Shown: positions 35,025 to 43,949 of the stretch, piece by piece
Numbering within the stretch: position 1 is the stretch's first letter
Layout of the letters: every line of letters starts with the position of its first letter
Assembly: GCA_035703165.1 (NCBI GenBank)
Contig: DASSYR010000031.1
Location: 21,433-85,432, forward strand
Direction: 5' to 3'
DNA from: AWTP1-9 sp035703165
GTDB lineage: Bacteria; Bacteroidota; Bacteroidia; Chitinophagales; Chitinophagaceae
DNA length: 64,000 nt
Program-made: the position numbers and the translations under genes
The notes under the pieces: model-generated
What the model saw: the letters and a program-made list of their open reading frames with translations, nothing else
What the model was told of the DNA's origin: nothing
The model's database searches: none

Positions 35025-35469
35025 ATAAAAACAAAGGTTTATCCCTTTTTTCTTCTCAATATTGTAGGGTATAAAGCCATTTTCGGCCTGCTTCGGGGTA
35101 AAGGAGCTATTAATCAATTTTTTATATGCTTTAAATAGAAATGGGATGGAAAGTTGTTGGAGAATAATCTCAGGTTTAAATGTTTGTAGAAAGCAATAGT
35201 TTGAGGCTTTATTATTTTTTTATATAATATATGCTGCCGTTTTCGTATTTATTTAATACTTCTTGCCGGCATATAGTAAAAAAGCTCTCCGTTTATAGCT
35301 AATAACTAAACAACAATGTTGTTAATGGGTTTTAAAAGCTTTTGGAACGTAAATTGTGTAGAATTTAAATTAAAATTTGTCTGTGCTTATGCAAATGACG
35401 TAAAAAACCATGTAATTTTAGCATATCCATCCGGTAAATTAATTAAGGAACTCTTAAACATTTAACCTG

Positions 35470-35502
35470 TTGTAAACTGGTATTGAGTATTTTGTAACTT
35501 TG
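35470..35502 (+). promoter_or_regulatory. Putative promoter of the Crp gene
   Basis: -7 box TAACTTTG (35495-35502, perfect) with a TTG at 35470-35472, spacing about 22 nt. The -7 ends 24 nt before the ATG at 35526. Confidence 0.5.
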
Positions 35503-35525
35503 TGTAATAATTCAAATAAACCGCC

Positions 35526-36227
35526 ATGTCAGTTGAAGATAAAATGATCTTATTTCGTAATTATGATTTGTGGTGTCACTTTAGTGATGAAGATTATATG
35601 GAGCTTCATGTTATTCACAATTTTATTGAGGCGAAAAAGGGTGATTATATTTATTTTGATTCCCATTATCATAACAAGTTGTATTTTCTTAAAGAAGGGT
35701 ATATTAAAATTGGATATATAGATGAGAGTGGTAAGGAGGTTATTAAAGAAATTATTCAAAAGGGAGAACTGTTTGGACAAATAACACTGGAAAAAAGCAA
35801 CCTGAATGGTGAGTTTGCCCAGGCATATAAGGGGGATGTAAGTTTATGCTCTTTTAATATTGAAGATTTTCAGAAGCTTTTAAAAACAAAACCAGTTCTT
35901 GCCATTGAATACACAAAGAGAGTGGGAAATAAGTTAATGGTTATTCAGAACAGACTTATCAACCTACTGAATAAGGACGTAAAAACCAGGCTTATCAATT
36001 TCTTTGCTCAATTAGTTGAACAAAATATTGGAGACAAGCATGGGGAAGGATTTTGCATTCCTAATTATCTTACTCACGAAGATATTGCCAATCTTATTGG
36101 TTCTACCAGGCAAACGGTTACTACCATGATAAACGAATTGGAAAAAGAAGATGTTTTGTCGTATAGTCGTAACCAGATTTGCTTCCTTGATGTTAAAAAA
36201 ATACAAAAGCTCGTGACTGTCGCATAA
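35526..36227 (+). CDS. Crp/Fnr family transcriptional regulator
   Basis: A 233-aa Crp/Fnr-type protein: N-terminal cNMP-binding-like beta-roll (about 25-125, DYIYFDSHYHNKLYFLKEGYIKIGY), dimerisation helix, and a winged helix with LTHEDIANLIGSTRQTVTTMINELEKEDVL (about 178-208), whose R-x-T-V recognition helix is typical of the family. No FNR cysteine cluster. It immediately precedes the YHS/DoxX-like/DM13/YceI run on the same strand (54 nt), so it is a likely regulator of it. Confidence 0.93.
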   Translation: MSVEDKMILFRNYDLWCHFSDEDYMELHVIHNFIEAKKGDYIYFDSHYHNKLYFLKEGYIKIGYIDESGKEVIKEIIQKGELFGQITLEKSNLNGEFAQAYKGDVSLCSFNIEDFQKLLKTKPVLAIEYTKRVGNKLMVIQNRLINLLNKDVKTRLINFFAQLVEQNIGDKHGEGFCIPNYLTHEDIANLIGSTRQTVTTMINELEKEDVLSYSRNQICFLDVKKIQKLVTVA

Positions 36228-36254
36228 CTGACAAGTATAGCTTAATGCCCAAAT

Positions 36255-36262
36255 TAATTTTG
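36255..36262 (+). promoter_or_regulatory. Putative -7 promoter element of the YHS gene
   Basis: TAATTTTG, a perfect TAnnTTTG, 19 nt before the ATG at 36282; no -33 box recognised. It suggests the run after the Crp gene starts its own transcript. Confidence 0.4.
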
Positions 36263-36281
36263 TTTCATAATTACTTATAAT

Positions 36282-36743
36282 ATGAAAAAAATATTTTTAG
36301 CCGTACTGGTACTCTTTGTTTCGGTTAGTGTTTTCTCACAAGAAGCTTTACGCAAAAAGCAATTTAATATTGATAAGAAAGGAATTGCGATTGGTGGTTA
36401 TGATCCCGTAGCCTATTTTAAGCAAGGAAAAGCGGTAGAAGGCAACAAAGCGAATGCAGTAGTTTTTGAAGGTGTAACTTATTATTTTTCTTCTGTTGAG
36501 AATAAAGAAGAATTTAAAAAGAATCCCTCAAAATATGAGCCGGAATACGGTGGGTGGTGTGCATATGCAATGGGTAAAAATGGAGAAAAAGTAGAAATAG
36601 ACCCTGAAACCTTTAAGATTGTAAATGGTAAATTGTATTTGTTCTACAATAGGTTTTTCAATAATACTTTGAAAAGTTGGAACAAGGACGAAGCCAACCT
36701 GCATACTAAGGCAGATGAATACTGGAAAAAGATTTTTAAATAG
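36282..36743 (+). CDS. Secreted YHS-domain protein
   Basis: A 153-aa protein with a signal peptide (MKKIFLAVLVLFVSVSVFSQE). The YHS-type domain covers about 30-115 with AIGGYDPVAYF, VTYYFSSVENKEEFKKNPSKYEPEYGGWCAYAM, and a remaining conserved cysteine. YHS domains are thought to bind metal and occur with metal transporters and reductases. A long lysine-rich C-terminal segment follows. It opens a rightward set with a DoxX-like protein, an outer-membrane-type protein, a DM13 lipoprotein and a YceI protein. Confidence 0.88.
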   Translation: MKKIFLAVLVLFVSVSVFSQEALRKKQFNIDKKGIAIGGYDPVAYFKQGKAVEGNKANAVVFEGVTYYFSSVENKEEFKKNPSKYEPEYGGWCAYAMGKNGEKVEIDPETFKIVNGKLYLFYNRFFNNTLKSWNKDEANLHTKADEYWKKIFK

Positions 36744-36886
36744 CAGGTATTTGTATAGGTGTAGTTAAGACAAATGTCCTGGGGTTTTACATTAGGGCAA
36801 GATTTAACTGTACTGTAACAAGAGTATGCGATAAAACAGATTTTCCACATCATTTATTACTTTGTTAAAATTATAACCTCTCTTTT

Positions 36887-37276
36887 ATGAATTTTCAAGC
36901 CTTTTTTATTTGGGTATTGCGTCTTGTAGCAGCTGTACTTATGCTACAAACACTCTTTTTTAAATTTACAGGTGCCGAAGAGTCTATTTATATCTTCACT
37001 CAGGTAGGGATGGAACCATGGGGACGTATTGGTTCAGGTGTATTAGAGCTTATTGCTTCCGCATTAATACTTTACCCCCGCACTACACATTTCGGAGCTT
37101 TGTTAGGTATAGGGTTAATGAGTGGCGCCATATTTTTTCATTTAACTAAATTAGGATTAGAGATTCAGGGAGATGGAGGCTTGTTGTTTTTTTATGCCAG
37201 CGCAGTATTTGTTTCATGTATTATACTGGTAATTATTTTCAGAGAACGTTTGTTCACATTATTTAAAAAAGCATGA
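36887..37276 (+). CDS. DoxX-like integral membrane protein
   Basis: A 129-aa protein with four predicted membrane segments, including WVLRLVAAVLMLQTLFFKF and GVLELIASALILYP, the pattern of DoxX/DoxD-like or MauE-like proteins. It follows the YHS gene by 143 nt. Redox or quinone-related by family and by its neighbours; exact function unknown. Only 10 nt separate it from the next gene, so those two are coupled. Confidence 0.8.
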   Translation: MNFQAFFIWVLRLVAAVLMLQTLFFKFTGAEESIYIFTQVGMEPWGRIGSGVLELIASALILYPRTTHFGALLGIGLMSGAIFFHLTKLGLEIQGDGGLLFFYASAVFVSCIILVIIFRERLFTLFKKA

Positions 37277-37286
37277 TTTTAATTTT

Positions 37287-38003
37287 ATGAATAAGATTTT
37301 AATATTATTTCTATTATTAACTGTAGGAAATATAGCATCGGCACAATCAACAAATCTTAAGCGAAATCAGTTTGCTGACTTTTCAGCATCCATTGGTGAT
37401 AAGCAGGGAAGTGTTGCACTTTCTTACGTTCACAACTGGGGCTTAGGCAAAAAGAGAAAATTTGAAATAGGTATAGGAGGAAGATTAACCTCTTATTTCG
37501 GACAGAATCGTTACTATCGTACAGCCCCCGCTATTATTACCAGTGGAAGTACTGGTCCGTTTGTAATTTTTAAAGAAGATATTGAGACTAATATTGATAC
37601 CTTATTAATCAATAGTCCGCAGGTAAATTCTTTAAATGCTACAATTAATTTCGGCTATCATATAAACTCCAAATGGTATATTGGTTTTAATATTGATGCT
37701 ATTGGATTTTCATTTGGAGGTAAAAAGCCAGGCCGGTATATTAACGGAGCAAGCGGACAATTAACTAATGCCAAGGTGGCTAATTTTAATGTGCTGCTTA
37801 TTAGCGATAATGACCGGGGGAGTTTAAATTCTGAGCTTTTTGGTAAATACAATTTTAATAAAAAATGGGGCGTAAAAGCAGGGGTGCAATTTTTATTTAC
37901 TGAGTATATAACCGATACCAAAGTTCAGACATATCCCAGAGCCAACGACCGGTTCCGCAATAAAGTACCCGCTTTTTTAGCAGGTGTATCGTATAATTTT
38001 TAA
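37287..38003 (+). CDS. Putative outer-membrane beta-barrel protein
   Basis: A 238-aa secreted protein (signal MNKILILFLLLTVGNIASAQS) made of alternating beta-rich segments with terminal strand LAGVSYNF, the aromatic C-terminal residue typical of outer-membrane barrels. Repeats such as GSVALSYVHNWGLG, NATINFGYHINSKWYIGFNIDAIG and GKYNFNKKWGVKAGVQF support an 8-12-strand barrel. It is 10 nt after the DoxX-like gene. It could be a small porin or a sensory barrel. Confidence 0.75.
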   Translation: MNKILILFLLLTVGNIASAQSTNLKRNQFADFSASIGDKQGSVALSYVHNWGLGKKRKFEIGIGGRLTSYFGQNRYYRTAPAIITSGSTGPFVIFKEDIETNIDTLLINSPQVNSLNATINFGYHINSKWYIGFNIDAIGFSFGGKKPGRYINGASGQLTNAKVANFNVLLISDNDRGSLNSELFGKYNFNKKWGVKAGVQFLFTEYITDTKVQTYPRANDRFRNKVPAFLAGVSYNF

Positions 38004-38016
38004 TATTAGAATACAG

Positions 38017-38475
38017 ATGAAAAAGTTTTTGTGTTTATTAGCAATAGTTGTTTTTGTAGGAGCTTGTAAAAAAGACCTTTCTCCAACTAATACAATTAAT
38101 GACAATCCTGGTGGTGTTCGAAATGATACTTCCGGCACTTCCGGGTACGGAACATCTGTTATAATAAAATCAGGAAACTTTATAAATGGACCCTATGGTT
38201 CTACCAGGGGGACGGCCAGGATTCTTAGAGATACTGTCAGCCAGGCTCACAGGCTTTATCTTGAAAATTTTAGTGTAAATAATGGACCGGATTTAAAGGT
38301 GTATCTGTCAACCGACTTAAATGCGAGCAGGTATATACGACTTGGTAATTTAAGATCAACAAACGGAAATCAGATATACGATATACCCGGGGCTCCTGAT
38401 TATAGCGATTATAAGTATGCCTTGATTTGGTGCGAAGCTTTTGCGCATTTATTTGGTTCTGCGGAACTGAGATAA
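38017..38475 (+). CDS. DM13-domain lipoprotein
   Basis: A 152-aa lipoprotein from the ATG at 38017 (an upstream in-frame start overlaps the preceding stop): signal MKKFLCLLAIVVFVGAC, lipidated C17. After a Gly/Thr-rich linker, the DM13 domain (about 45-150) shows KSGNFINGPYGSTRGTARI, RLYLENFSVNNGPDLKVYLSTD and DYKYALIWCEAFAHLFGSAEL; the single cysteine in IWCE is the residue proposed to be redox-active in DM13. The domain is thought to be part of electron-transfer systems. Confidence 0.88.
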   Translation: MKKFLCLLAIVVFVGACKKDLSPTNTINDNPGGVRNDTSGTSGYGTSVIIKSGNFINGPYGSTRGTARILRDTVSQAHRLYLENFSVNNGPDLKVYLSTDLNASRYIRLGNLRSTNGNQIYDIPGAPDYSDYKYALIWCEAFAHLFGSAELR

Positions 38476-38523
38476 AACTGTTAAGAAGATACGTTATTCA
38501 TCAAGATATTAGAATATTTGGGG

Positions 38524-39093
38524 ATGAGGTTTATGAAATGGCATTCACTGAAAAATAGTTTGTTTTTTACAGCCGTTGCTATTCTGCTGGCTGCTAAAAC
38601 TTTTGCGCAGCATTATATCCCGTCACAGGAAGGTTCTGATGTAAAATTTAAAATAAAAAATTTTGGTATTACCGTAACAGGATCCTTTAAAGGTTTACAG
38701 GGTTCGATTTCGTTTGATGAAAAAAACATATCAACGGCAGCTTTTGACGTTACTGTTGAATCCGCAACTATAAATACCGGGGTGGGGGCAAGAGACAGGC
38801 ATTTAAAAAAAGATGAATATTTTGATGTAGTGAATCATCCAAAAATCCGGATGAAATCAACCAAAATAACCCCTGCTGACAAAGAAGGCTGGCTGTATTT
38901 TTTTGGTACACTCACCATAAAAGGAATAACCAAAGAAATTTCCTTTCCCTTTAAGGTTCGCCAGCAGAATGAGGGTCTTTTATTTACCGCAGATTTTAAA
39001 ATGAACCGCAGAGATTATAAAGTAGGAGGTAATAGCTTTTCTTTAGCAGATAATCTTATTGTTTACCTAAGCGTATTTGCCAAAAAACCCTAA
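38524..39093 (+). CDS. YceI family protein
   Basis: A 189-aa secreted protein (start ATG 38524, an in-frame TTG is two codons upstream and an ATG three codons downstream). Signal peptide ends near TFAQ. The lipocalin-like YceI barrel contains SDVKFKIKNFGITVTGSFKGLQG, ARDRHLKKDEYFDVVNHPKIRMKS and GTLTIKGITKEISFPF. YceI proteins bind isoprenoid or quinone-like lipids in the periplasm. With DM13 and DoxX-like neighbours this suggests a quinone or isoprenoid link. Confidence 0.92.
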   Translation: MRFMKWHSLKNSLFFTAVAILLAAKTFAQHYIPSQEGSDVKFKIKNFGITVTGSFKGLQGSISFDEKNISTAAFDVTVESATINTGVGARDRHLKKDEYFDVVNHPKIRMKSTKITPADKEGWLYFFGTLTIKGITKEISFPFKVRQQNEGLLFTADFKMNRRDYKVGGNSFSLADNLIVYLSVFAKKP

Positions 39094-39098
39094 ATTTG
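39091..39098 (+). promoter_or_regulatory. Putative -7 element before the DinB-like gene
   Basis: TAAATTTG, a perfect TAnnTTTG overlapping the YceI stop; ends 23 nt before the ATG at 39121. It points to an independent transcript for the DinB-like/NRDE/ATP-grasp set. Confidence 0.45.
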
Positions 39099-39120
39099 CA
39101 CCCTAATTAATACAATACAC

Positions 39121-39621
39121 ATGCAATTACAAAAAGCAGTACAAAATGTTTTTGTTCAGTTGGCTGAAACGATTAATCAGCTCTCTAATGAACAATATGC
39201 TAAACCATGTGCTTCGCTTAATAATGCTACCATAGGCCAGCATGTTCGGCATATTATTGAATTACTTCAATGTCTTGAAAATGGATATGTAACTGGGGTA
39301 GTAAATTATGAAAAGCGTAAGAGAGATTTAACAATTGAGACTGACAGAGAAGTTGCTTCCTCATTGTTGCACGAGTTATATAAAAATCTAAATAAAGAGA
39401 ATAAGGAAATACGCTTAGAATCTCTATATGATGATACTTCCAGTGAATTGGTAGTCGTTTTAACCAATTATTATCGTGAAATTATTTATAATCTGGAGCA
39501 TACCATTCATCATATGGCCCTGATACGTATTGGCGTAAATGAAGTTTCTGTGCTTGATTTGCCTGAAGATTTTGGTGTTGCTTCATCAACCATGCGCTAC
39601 CGGAAAAAATGTGCACAGTAA
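39121..39621 (+). CDS. DinB-like family protein
   Basis: A 166-aa four-helix-bundle protein with histidine ligands in NNATIGQHVRHIIELLQ (near 40) and YNLEHTIHHMALIRIGV (near 130), the DinB pattern. It differs from the other DinB-like protein in this window. Its last 13 nt overlap the start of the NRDE gene, indicating translational coupling and possibly a shared process. Confidence 0.85.
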   Translation: MQLQKAVQNVFVQLAETINQLSNEQYAKPCASLNNATIGQHVRHIIELLQCLENGYVTGVVNYEKRKRDLTIETDREVASSLLHELYKNLNKENKEIRLESLYDDTSSELVVVLTNYYREIIYNLEHTIHHMALIRIGVNEVSVLDLPEDFGVASSTMRYRKKCAQ

Positions 39622-40334
39622 CTTATATACCACACAAGGATAAAATTTTTCTCACCTCCAACCGGGATGAAAAGCATAGCCGTGCTGATGCCTTAGCGCC
39701 AATGGCTTATACATTTAAAAGTGGAAAAATATTTTTTCCAAAAGACGCACAGGCTAACGGAACCTGGATTGCACTGCATGAAAACGGCAATGCAATGGTT
39801 CTGCTCAATGGAGGATTTAAAAAGCATATACCCAATTATCCCTACAGGAAAAGTCGTGGATTAATTTTTTTAGAGGTAATGGATAGCCAATGGCAGTTGG
39901 ATAAATACAGGCAAACTGATTTGACCAATATTGAACCATTTACCCTCGTTATGTATCGGGAAGGCGAATTGTATGAATGCCGTTGGGATGGAGAAAAGAA
40001 GCACATAACGCCCAAAGATATTACTACCTCTCATATCTGGTCATCAGTAACGCTGTACGATGATCAAACAATTGCCCGCAGAAATAACTGGTTTAATGAT
40101 TTTATGAAGAAGGACTCGTTTCCTTCCCAAGATAATATTATTCACTTTCATCACTTCGGGGGTGAAGGAGATGTGGAGAATGATATACGAATGAACCGTG
40201 ACGGGTTTTTATACACAGTTAGTATAACAAGCATTGTTTTAGATAATGAGAAGGCGTTTATCAAATATATTGATTTAAAAAATGACCAATTCTACACCAC
40301 CAACTTTAACTTTAGCCCCACAGAAGTCTTTTAG
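39609..40334 (+). CDS. NRDE family protein (TANGO2-like)
   Basis: A 241-aa protein opening MCTVTYIP and LTSNRDE, the N-R-D-E signature of the family, followed by GTWIALHENGNAMVLLNGG. It is similar to the eukaryotic TANGO2 family, linked to heme or lipid handling; an N-terminal Cys after Met is the predicted nucleophile of an Ntn-type fold. Coupled with the DinB-like gene upstream and with the ATP-grasp gene downstream. Confidence 0.9.
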   Translation: MCTVTYIPHKDKIFLTSNRDEKHSRADALAPMAYTFKSGKIFFPKDAQANGTWIALHENGNAMVLLNGGFKKHIPNYPYRKSRGLIFLEVMDSQWQLDKYRQTDLTNIEPFTLVMYREGELYECRWDGEKKHITPKDITTSHIWSSVTLYDDQTIARRNNWFNDFMKKDSFPSQDNIIHFHHFGGEGDVENDIRMNRDGFLYTVSITSIVLDNEKAFIKYIDLKNDQFYTTNFNFSPTEVF

Positions 40335-40335
40335 C

Positions 40336-41418
40336 ATGAATTGGTGGCAACGCTTTTTACACAAACCGGTTTTAATAAAGCTTTCTCATTGGGAATATTG
40401 GAGCATGAATACGGTTTATGCTCTTGTGTATCCTGTTTTTGCCTGGCTTTGTGTTCGCAGTGGGTTTAAGTTTTTTATTACCGCATCAAACCCTAAAATA
40501 GCTAATGGCGGTTTTTTGCTCGAAAGTAAAAAAGAAATTTACGATCAATTACCTGGCCATCTTCATCCCAAAACACTATTATTCGCCGGTGGAACTCCTG
40601 CCTCTCAAGTTATTAATGCTATTAAGCAGGCAAACCTTTCTTACCCCTTAATGGCCAAACCGGATATTGGAATGCGAGGGTTAGCAGCAAAGAAGATTGA
40701 AAACGAAGAAGACATTATTAAATATATACCGCACTATACTATTAACTTTCTTGTACAGGAATTTGTTTCCCTAGAAAACGAATTGGGCATTTTTTACTAC
40801 CGTTATCCGGGTGATGATAAAGGACATATTTCGGGAATAGTGGCAAAAGAATTTTTAATGGTTTTAGGAGATGGACATTCCACTTTATTGCAGTTGCTTC
40901 AAAAAGACAAGCGGTATGTACTGCAAATCCCCGCTTTGCAAAAGGAGTATAATGATGAAATGAATGAAATACCTAAAGCAGGAGAAAAGAAACTATTGGT
41001 TCCCTATGGCAACCATGCCCGGGGCGCCAAGTTTTTGGATTATACTCATTTAATTGATGAAGAATTAACGAATACAATTGATGCAATTAGCCGCCAAGTA
41101 CCGGATTTTTATTTTGGTAGGCTAGATCTTCGGTATAATACATGGGAGGAATTAAAAAAGGGGAAGAATATATCTATTATAGAATTAAATGGAGCTGGGA
41201 GTGAACCTACTCATATTTATGACCCCAAACATTCTATTTTCTTTGCCTGGAAAGAAATTGTACGTCATTGGATTTTATTATGGCGTATTAGCCACATGAA
41301 TCACAAAAGGGGGCATTCTTATATGAGCATGCGGGAAGGCATGCAAATGTTTAAAGACAATAATGCTTATACAAAAAGGCTGGAAGAAGTGCATAATAAT
41401 TTACTACATAGCGCTTAA
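40336..41418 (+). CDS. ATP-grasp family protein
   Basis: A 360-aa protein from the ATG just after the NRDE stop; an in-frame ATG at 40282 would overlap the NRDE gene by 53 nt and add 18 nonconserved residues. ATP-grasp features are visible: YPLMAKPDIGMRGLAAKKI (ATP-binding lysine and loop), QEFVSLENELGIFYYRYPG, and the metal-binding end RLDLRYNTWEE..ISIIELNGAGSEPTHIYDP. A peptide-ligase-like carboxylate-amine bond is expected, but the substrate is unknown. It is not the housekeeping D-Ala-D-Ala ligase by length and layout. Confidence 0.85.
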   Translation: MNWWQRFLHKPVLIKLSHWEYWSMNTVYALVYPVFAWLCVRSGFKFFITASNPKIANGGFLLESKKEIYDQLPGHLHPKTLLFAGGTPASQVINAIKQANLSYPLMAKPDIGMRGLAAKKIENEEDIIKYIPHYTINFLVQEFVSLENELGIFYYRYPGDDKGHISGIVAKEFLMVLGDGHSTLLQLLQKDKRYVLQIPALQKEYNDEMNEIPKAGEKKLLVPYGNHARGAKFLDYTHLIDEELTNTIDAISRQVPDFYFGRLDLRYNTWEELKKGKNISIIELNGAGSEPTHIYDPKHSIFFAWKEIVRHWILLWRISHMNHKRGHSYMSMREGMQMFKDNNAYTKRLEEVHNNLLHSA

Positions 41419-41527
41419 TTGGTATTTAAATACGATGTGTTTGTAAATGAGGGAAATTTGTGTTGGCAATATTTTATGCTTTTTATTATAATTATCCCAA
41501 TATTTATTTCATTCGTATTTTCGTTTT

Positions 41528-42223
41528 ATGCCACGTCTGCTTCATGTTTTTTTTATCGGGATGTTAGTAAGTTTTTTGGGAACACTTCCCTTGGGTACCT
41601 TAAATGTCGCGGCTATGCAACTTTCAGTTACCGATGGAATCATTCCTGCCCTTTGGTTTTCTCTCGGCGCACTATTGGCTGAAATATTATATGTGCGTCT
41701 TTCATTGGTAGCAATGGGTTGGGTACGTAAACAAGTAAAGTTATTTAAAGCTTTGGAATGGATAACATTGTTGATAATAATAGCTTTGGCCATATTCAGT
41801 TTTGCTGCTGCTGGTAATGCATCCGGTAATTCAAAAAATATTATTCTCTCCAATACCATGCACCGTTTTTTTCTTGGGTTAATGATGAGTGCGATTAATC
41901 CGGTTCAAATACCTTTTTGGTTTGGTTGGAGTTCTGTTTTGTTTACCAAAAAAGTATTGCAACCTAAGCCTTCTTTTTATAATTTCTATATAGTAGGTAT
42001 TGGTATTGGCACTTTTATTGGTAATTGCATTTTTATCTTTGGAGGCCAAATAGTAGCAGATAGGCTCAACAGTAACCAGCACATTCTTCATTATATTATT
42101 GGGAGCATATTTGGTATAACGGCTATTATGCAAGTTTGGCGAATGCTGAAAAAGAAAGACGTAGTACACAATATCAATCATCCTGAAGACATGGCTCACC
42201 CCTTTGAAAAACAAATTCACTGA
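41528..42223 (+). CDS. LysE family translocator
   Basis: A 231-aa membrane protein with six predicted segments. GMLVSFLGTLPLGTLNVAAMQ near the N-terminus and SAINPVQIPFWFGW in the centre match the LysE/RhtB exporter pattern (G-x-x-P-G-P-like turn and N-P motif). Exports amino acids or related small molecules by family. It follows the ATP-grasp gene by 109 nt on the same strand. Confidence 0.88.
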   Translation: MPRLLHVFFIGMLVSFLGTLPLGTLNVAAMQLSVTDGIIPALWFSLGALLAEILYVRLSLVAMGWVRKQVKLFKALEWITLLIIIALAIFSFAAAGNASGNSKNIILSNTMHRFFLGLMMSAINPVQIPFWFGWSSVLFTKKVLQPKPSFYNFYIVGIGIGTFIGNCIFIFGGQIVADRLNSNQHILHYIIGSIFGITAIMQVWRMLKKKDVVHNINHPEDMAHPFEKQIH

Positions 42224-42463
42224 GGTGAAACAGTAAAATTTTATGCAAAACAGATTTGAACGCATTTAAATTTAAGTTCGTTATAATTACAATAAATAAA
42301 GTTTGTGCCATTGTTGAGTTGTTGTATAATGACAATTGACGTGATTAAGCGTAATATATTTTTTAAAAAGTTTACCTGTTCTTAAAAGGGCCTGCAGTCA
42401 ACTGTTTTTCAAAGAACAAGAGGTAATATTTATTTCGTATTTTTCTCTTTTAAATAATTTAAT

Positions 42464-43864
42464 ATGAATGCAACCAGCCAGTTAAAGAGATCTTTGGGAT
42501 TATCCTTTGTGGTGGTATTAGTAGTAGGAAATATTATTGGGTCCGGTGTATATAAAAAAGTGGCTCCTATGGCTTCAGAATTACATTCGCCGGGATGGGT
42601 CTTGATATGTTGGGTGTTAGCAGGAGTAATTAGTTTAATGGGAGCGTTGTGTAATGCAGAAGTAGCGGGGTTATTGGCAGATACTGGTGGCGAGTATGTT
42701 TATTACAAAAAAATCTATAATAAGTTTTTTGCTTTTCTTTTTGGGTGGTCGCTGTTTGCCATTATTCAAACGGCTTCTATTTCATCGTTGGCATATGTGT
42801 TTGCAGAATCATTAAATAATATTATTTCCCTACCTCCTTTATTGGAGAATTTTAGTTCAACAAATATTGCAGGAGTTTTTTATCCTTTTGCTAATTTAAA
42901 TATTAAGCTTACTGCCATAGCGCTGATTATTTTACTAACATGGATTAATAGCAGGGGTATAAAAACCGGCGCTGGTTTTAGCACAGCTTTAATGATTTTG
43001 ATATTGTCAGGTATTTTAGCAATTATTTTTTTTGGATTTACCAGCAGTCAATCGCAGGTTCATCATGTTTTTAATTTAAAAACGTCAGACAATTCTCCTA
43101 TAACATTTAGCGCTATATTTACAGCAATGCTGGCTGCTTTTTGGGCTTACCAGGGCTGGGCCTCTACAGGTTATATTGGAGGAGAAATAAAAAATGTGAA
43201 TCGTAATTTGCCTTTAGGAATTATGTTGGGCGTTTTTATGGTGATTGCGCTTTATCTATTGGTAAACACAGCCTATCTTTCCCTGCTTCCTATTCAGAAC
43301 CTGGAACAAATTCAACAGGCGGGAAATAAAATTGCTGCTATAGAGGCGGTAAGAGTTTTTGGTGGTAATACAGGTGTATTACTTATTTCCATACTCATTT
43401 GTATTACTACTTTAGGGTGTACAAATGCTACGATATTGGTTAGTTGTCGCCCCTACTATGCTATGGCAAAAGAAGGGGTCTTTTTTAGTCCTGTAGCCAA
43501 ACTTAATAATGCAAATGTACCTGGTAACTCATTATTATACCAATGCGTATGGGCAATTTTGTTGGTTTTTTCGGGAACGTTTGATCAGCTAACGGATATG
43601 GTAATTTTTGCAGTTTTTATTTATTATGGAGCTACTACATTAGGGGTTTTTATATTAAGAAGGAGAATGCCTGATGCACCCCGTTCTTACAAAGTGTGGG
43701 GTTATCCTTTTGTTCCTGCCATTGTCATTTTATTTTGTTCAGCGTTATTTTTTAATACTATTATTGCCCGGCCAAGGGAAGCAGCCATTGGGATAATACT
43801 GATGTTAACAGGAGTTCCTTTGTATGGGTGGTTTAATGCCAAAAATCGTAATATTAGAAGCTAA
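42464..43864 (+). CDS. APC superfamily amino acid permease
   Basis: A 466-aa transporter with about 12 membrane segments. The consensus start VVVLVVGNIIGSGVYKKVAP contains the G-x-G-I-x-G-like substrate loop of APC proteins. Central and C-terminal helices are typical of the LAT or serine/threonine exchanger-like type. Substrate not identified. Downstream gene starts 86 nt later on the same strand. Confidence 0.92.
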   Translation: MNATSQLKRSLGLSFVVVLVVGNIIGSGVYKKVAPMASELHSPGWVLICWVLAGVISLMGALCNAEVAGLLADTGGEYVYYKKIYNKFFAFLFGWSLFAIIQTASISSLAYVFAESLNNIISLPPLLENFSSTNIAGVFYPFANLNIKLTAIALIILLTWINSRGIKTGAGFSTALMILILSGILAIIFFGFTSSQSQVHHVFNLKTSDNSPITFSAIFTAMLAAFWAYQGWASTGYIGGEIKNVNRNLPLGIMLGVFMVIALYLLVNTAYLSLLPIQNLEQIQQAGNKIAAIEAVRVFGGNTGVLLISILICITTLGCTNATILVSCRPYYAMAKEGVFFSPVAKLNNANVPGNSLLYQCVWAILLVFSGTFDQLTDMVIFAVFIYYGATTLGVFILRRRMPDAPRSYKVWGYPFVPAIVILFCSALFFNTIIARPREAAIGIILMLTGVPLYGWFNAKNRNIRS

Positions 43865-43949
43865 TAGGTTGAATTCTCATTTTTTGTTGATGAACGGTAG
43901 CGCATATTTATTTTTTTACCGATTTTTGTTACATATAAAATATTTTTTT

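Larger units (their letters stand above)
34978..35525. other. 548-bp divergent intergenic region
   Basis: Contains the HdrB-like and Crp promoters. A perfect inverted repeat AACAAC-AAT-GTTGTT lies at 35309-35323, possibly an operator. No open frame or RNA gene found. Confidence 0.35.
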
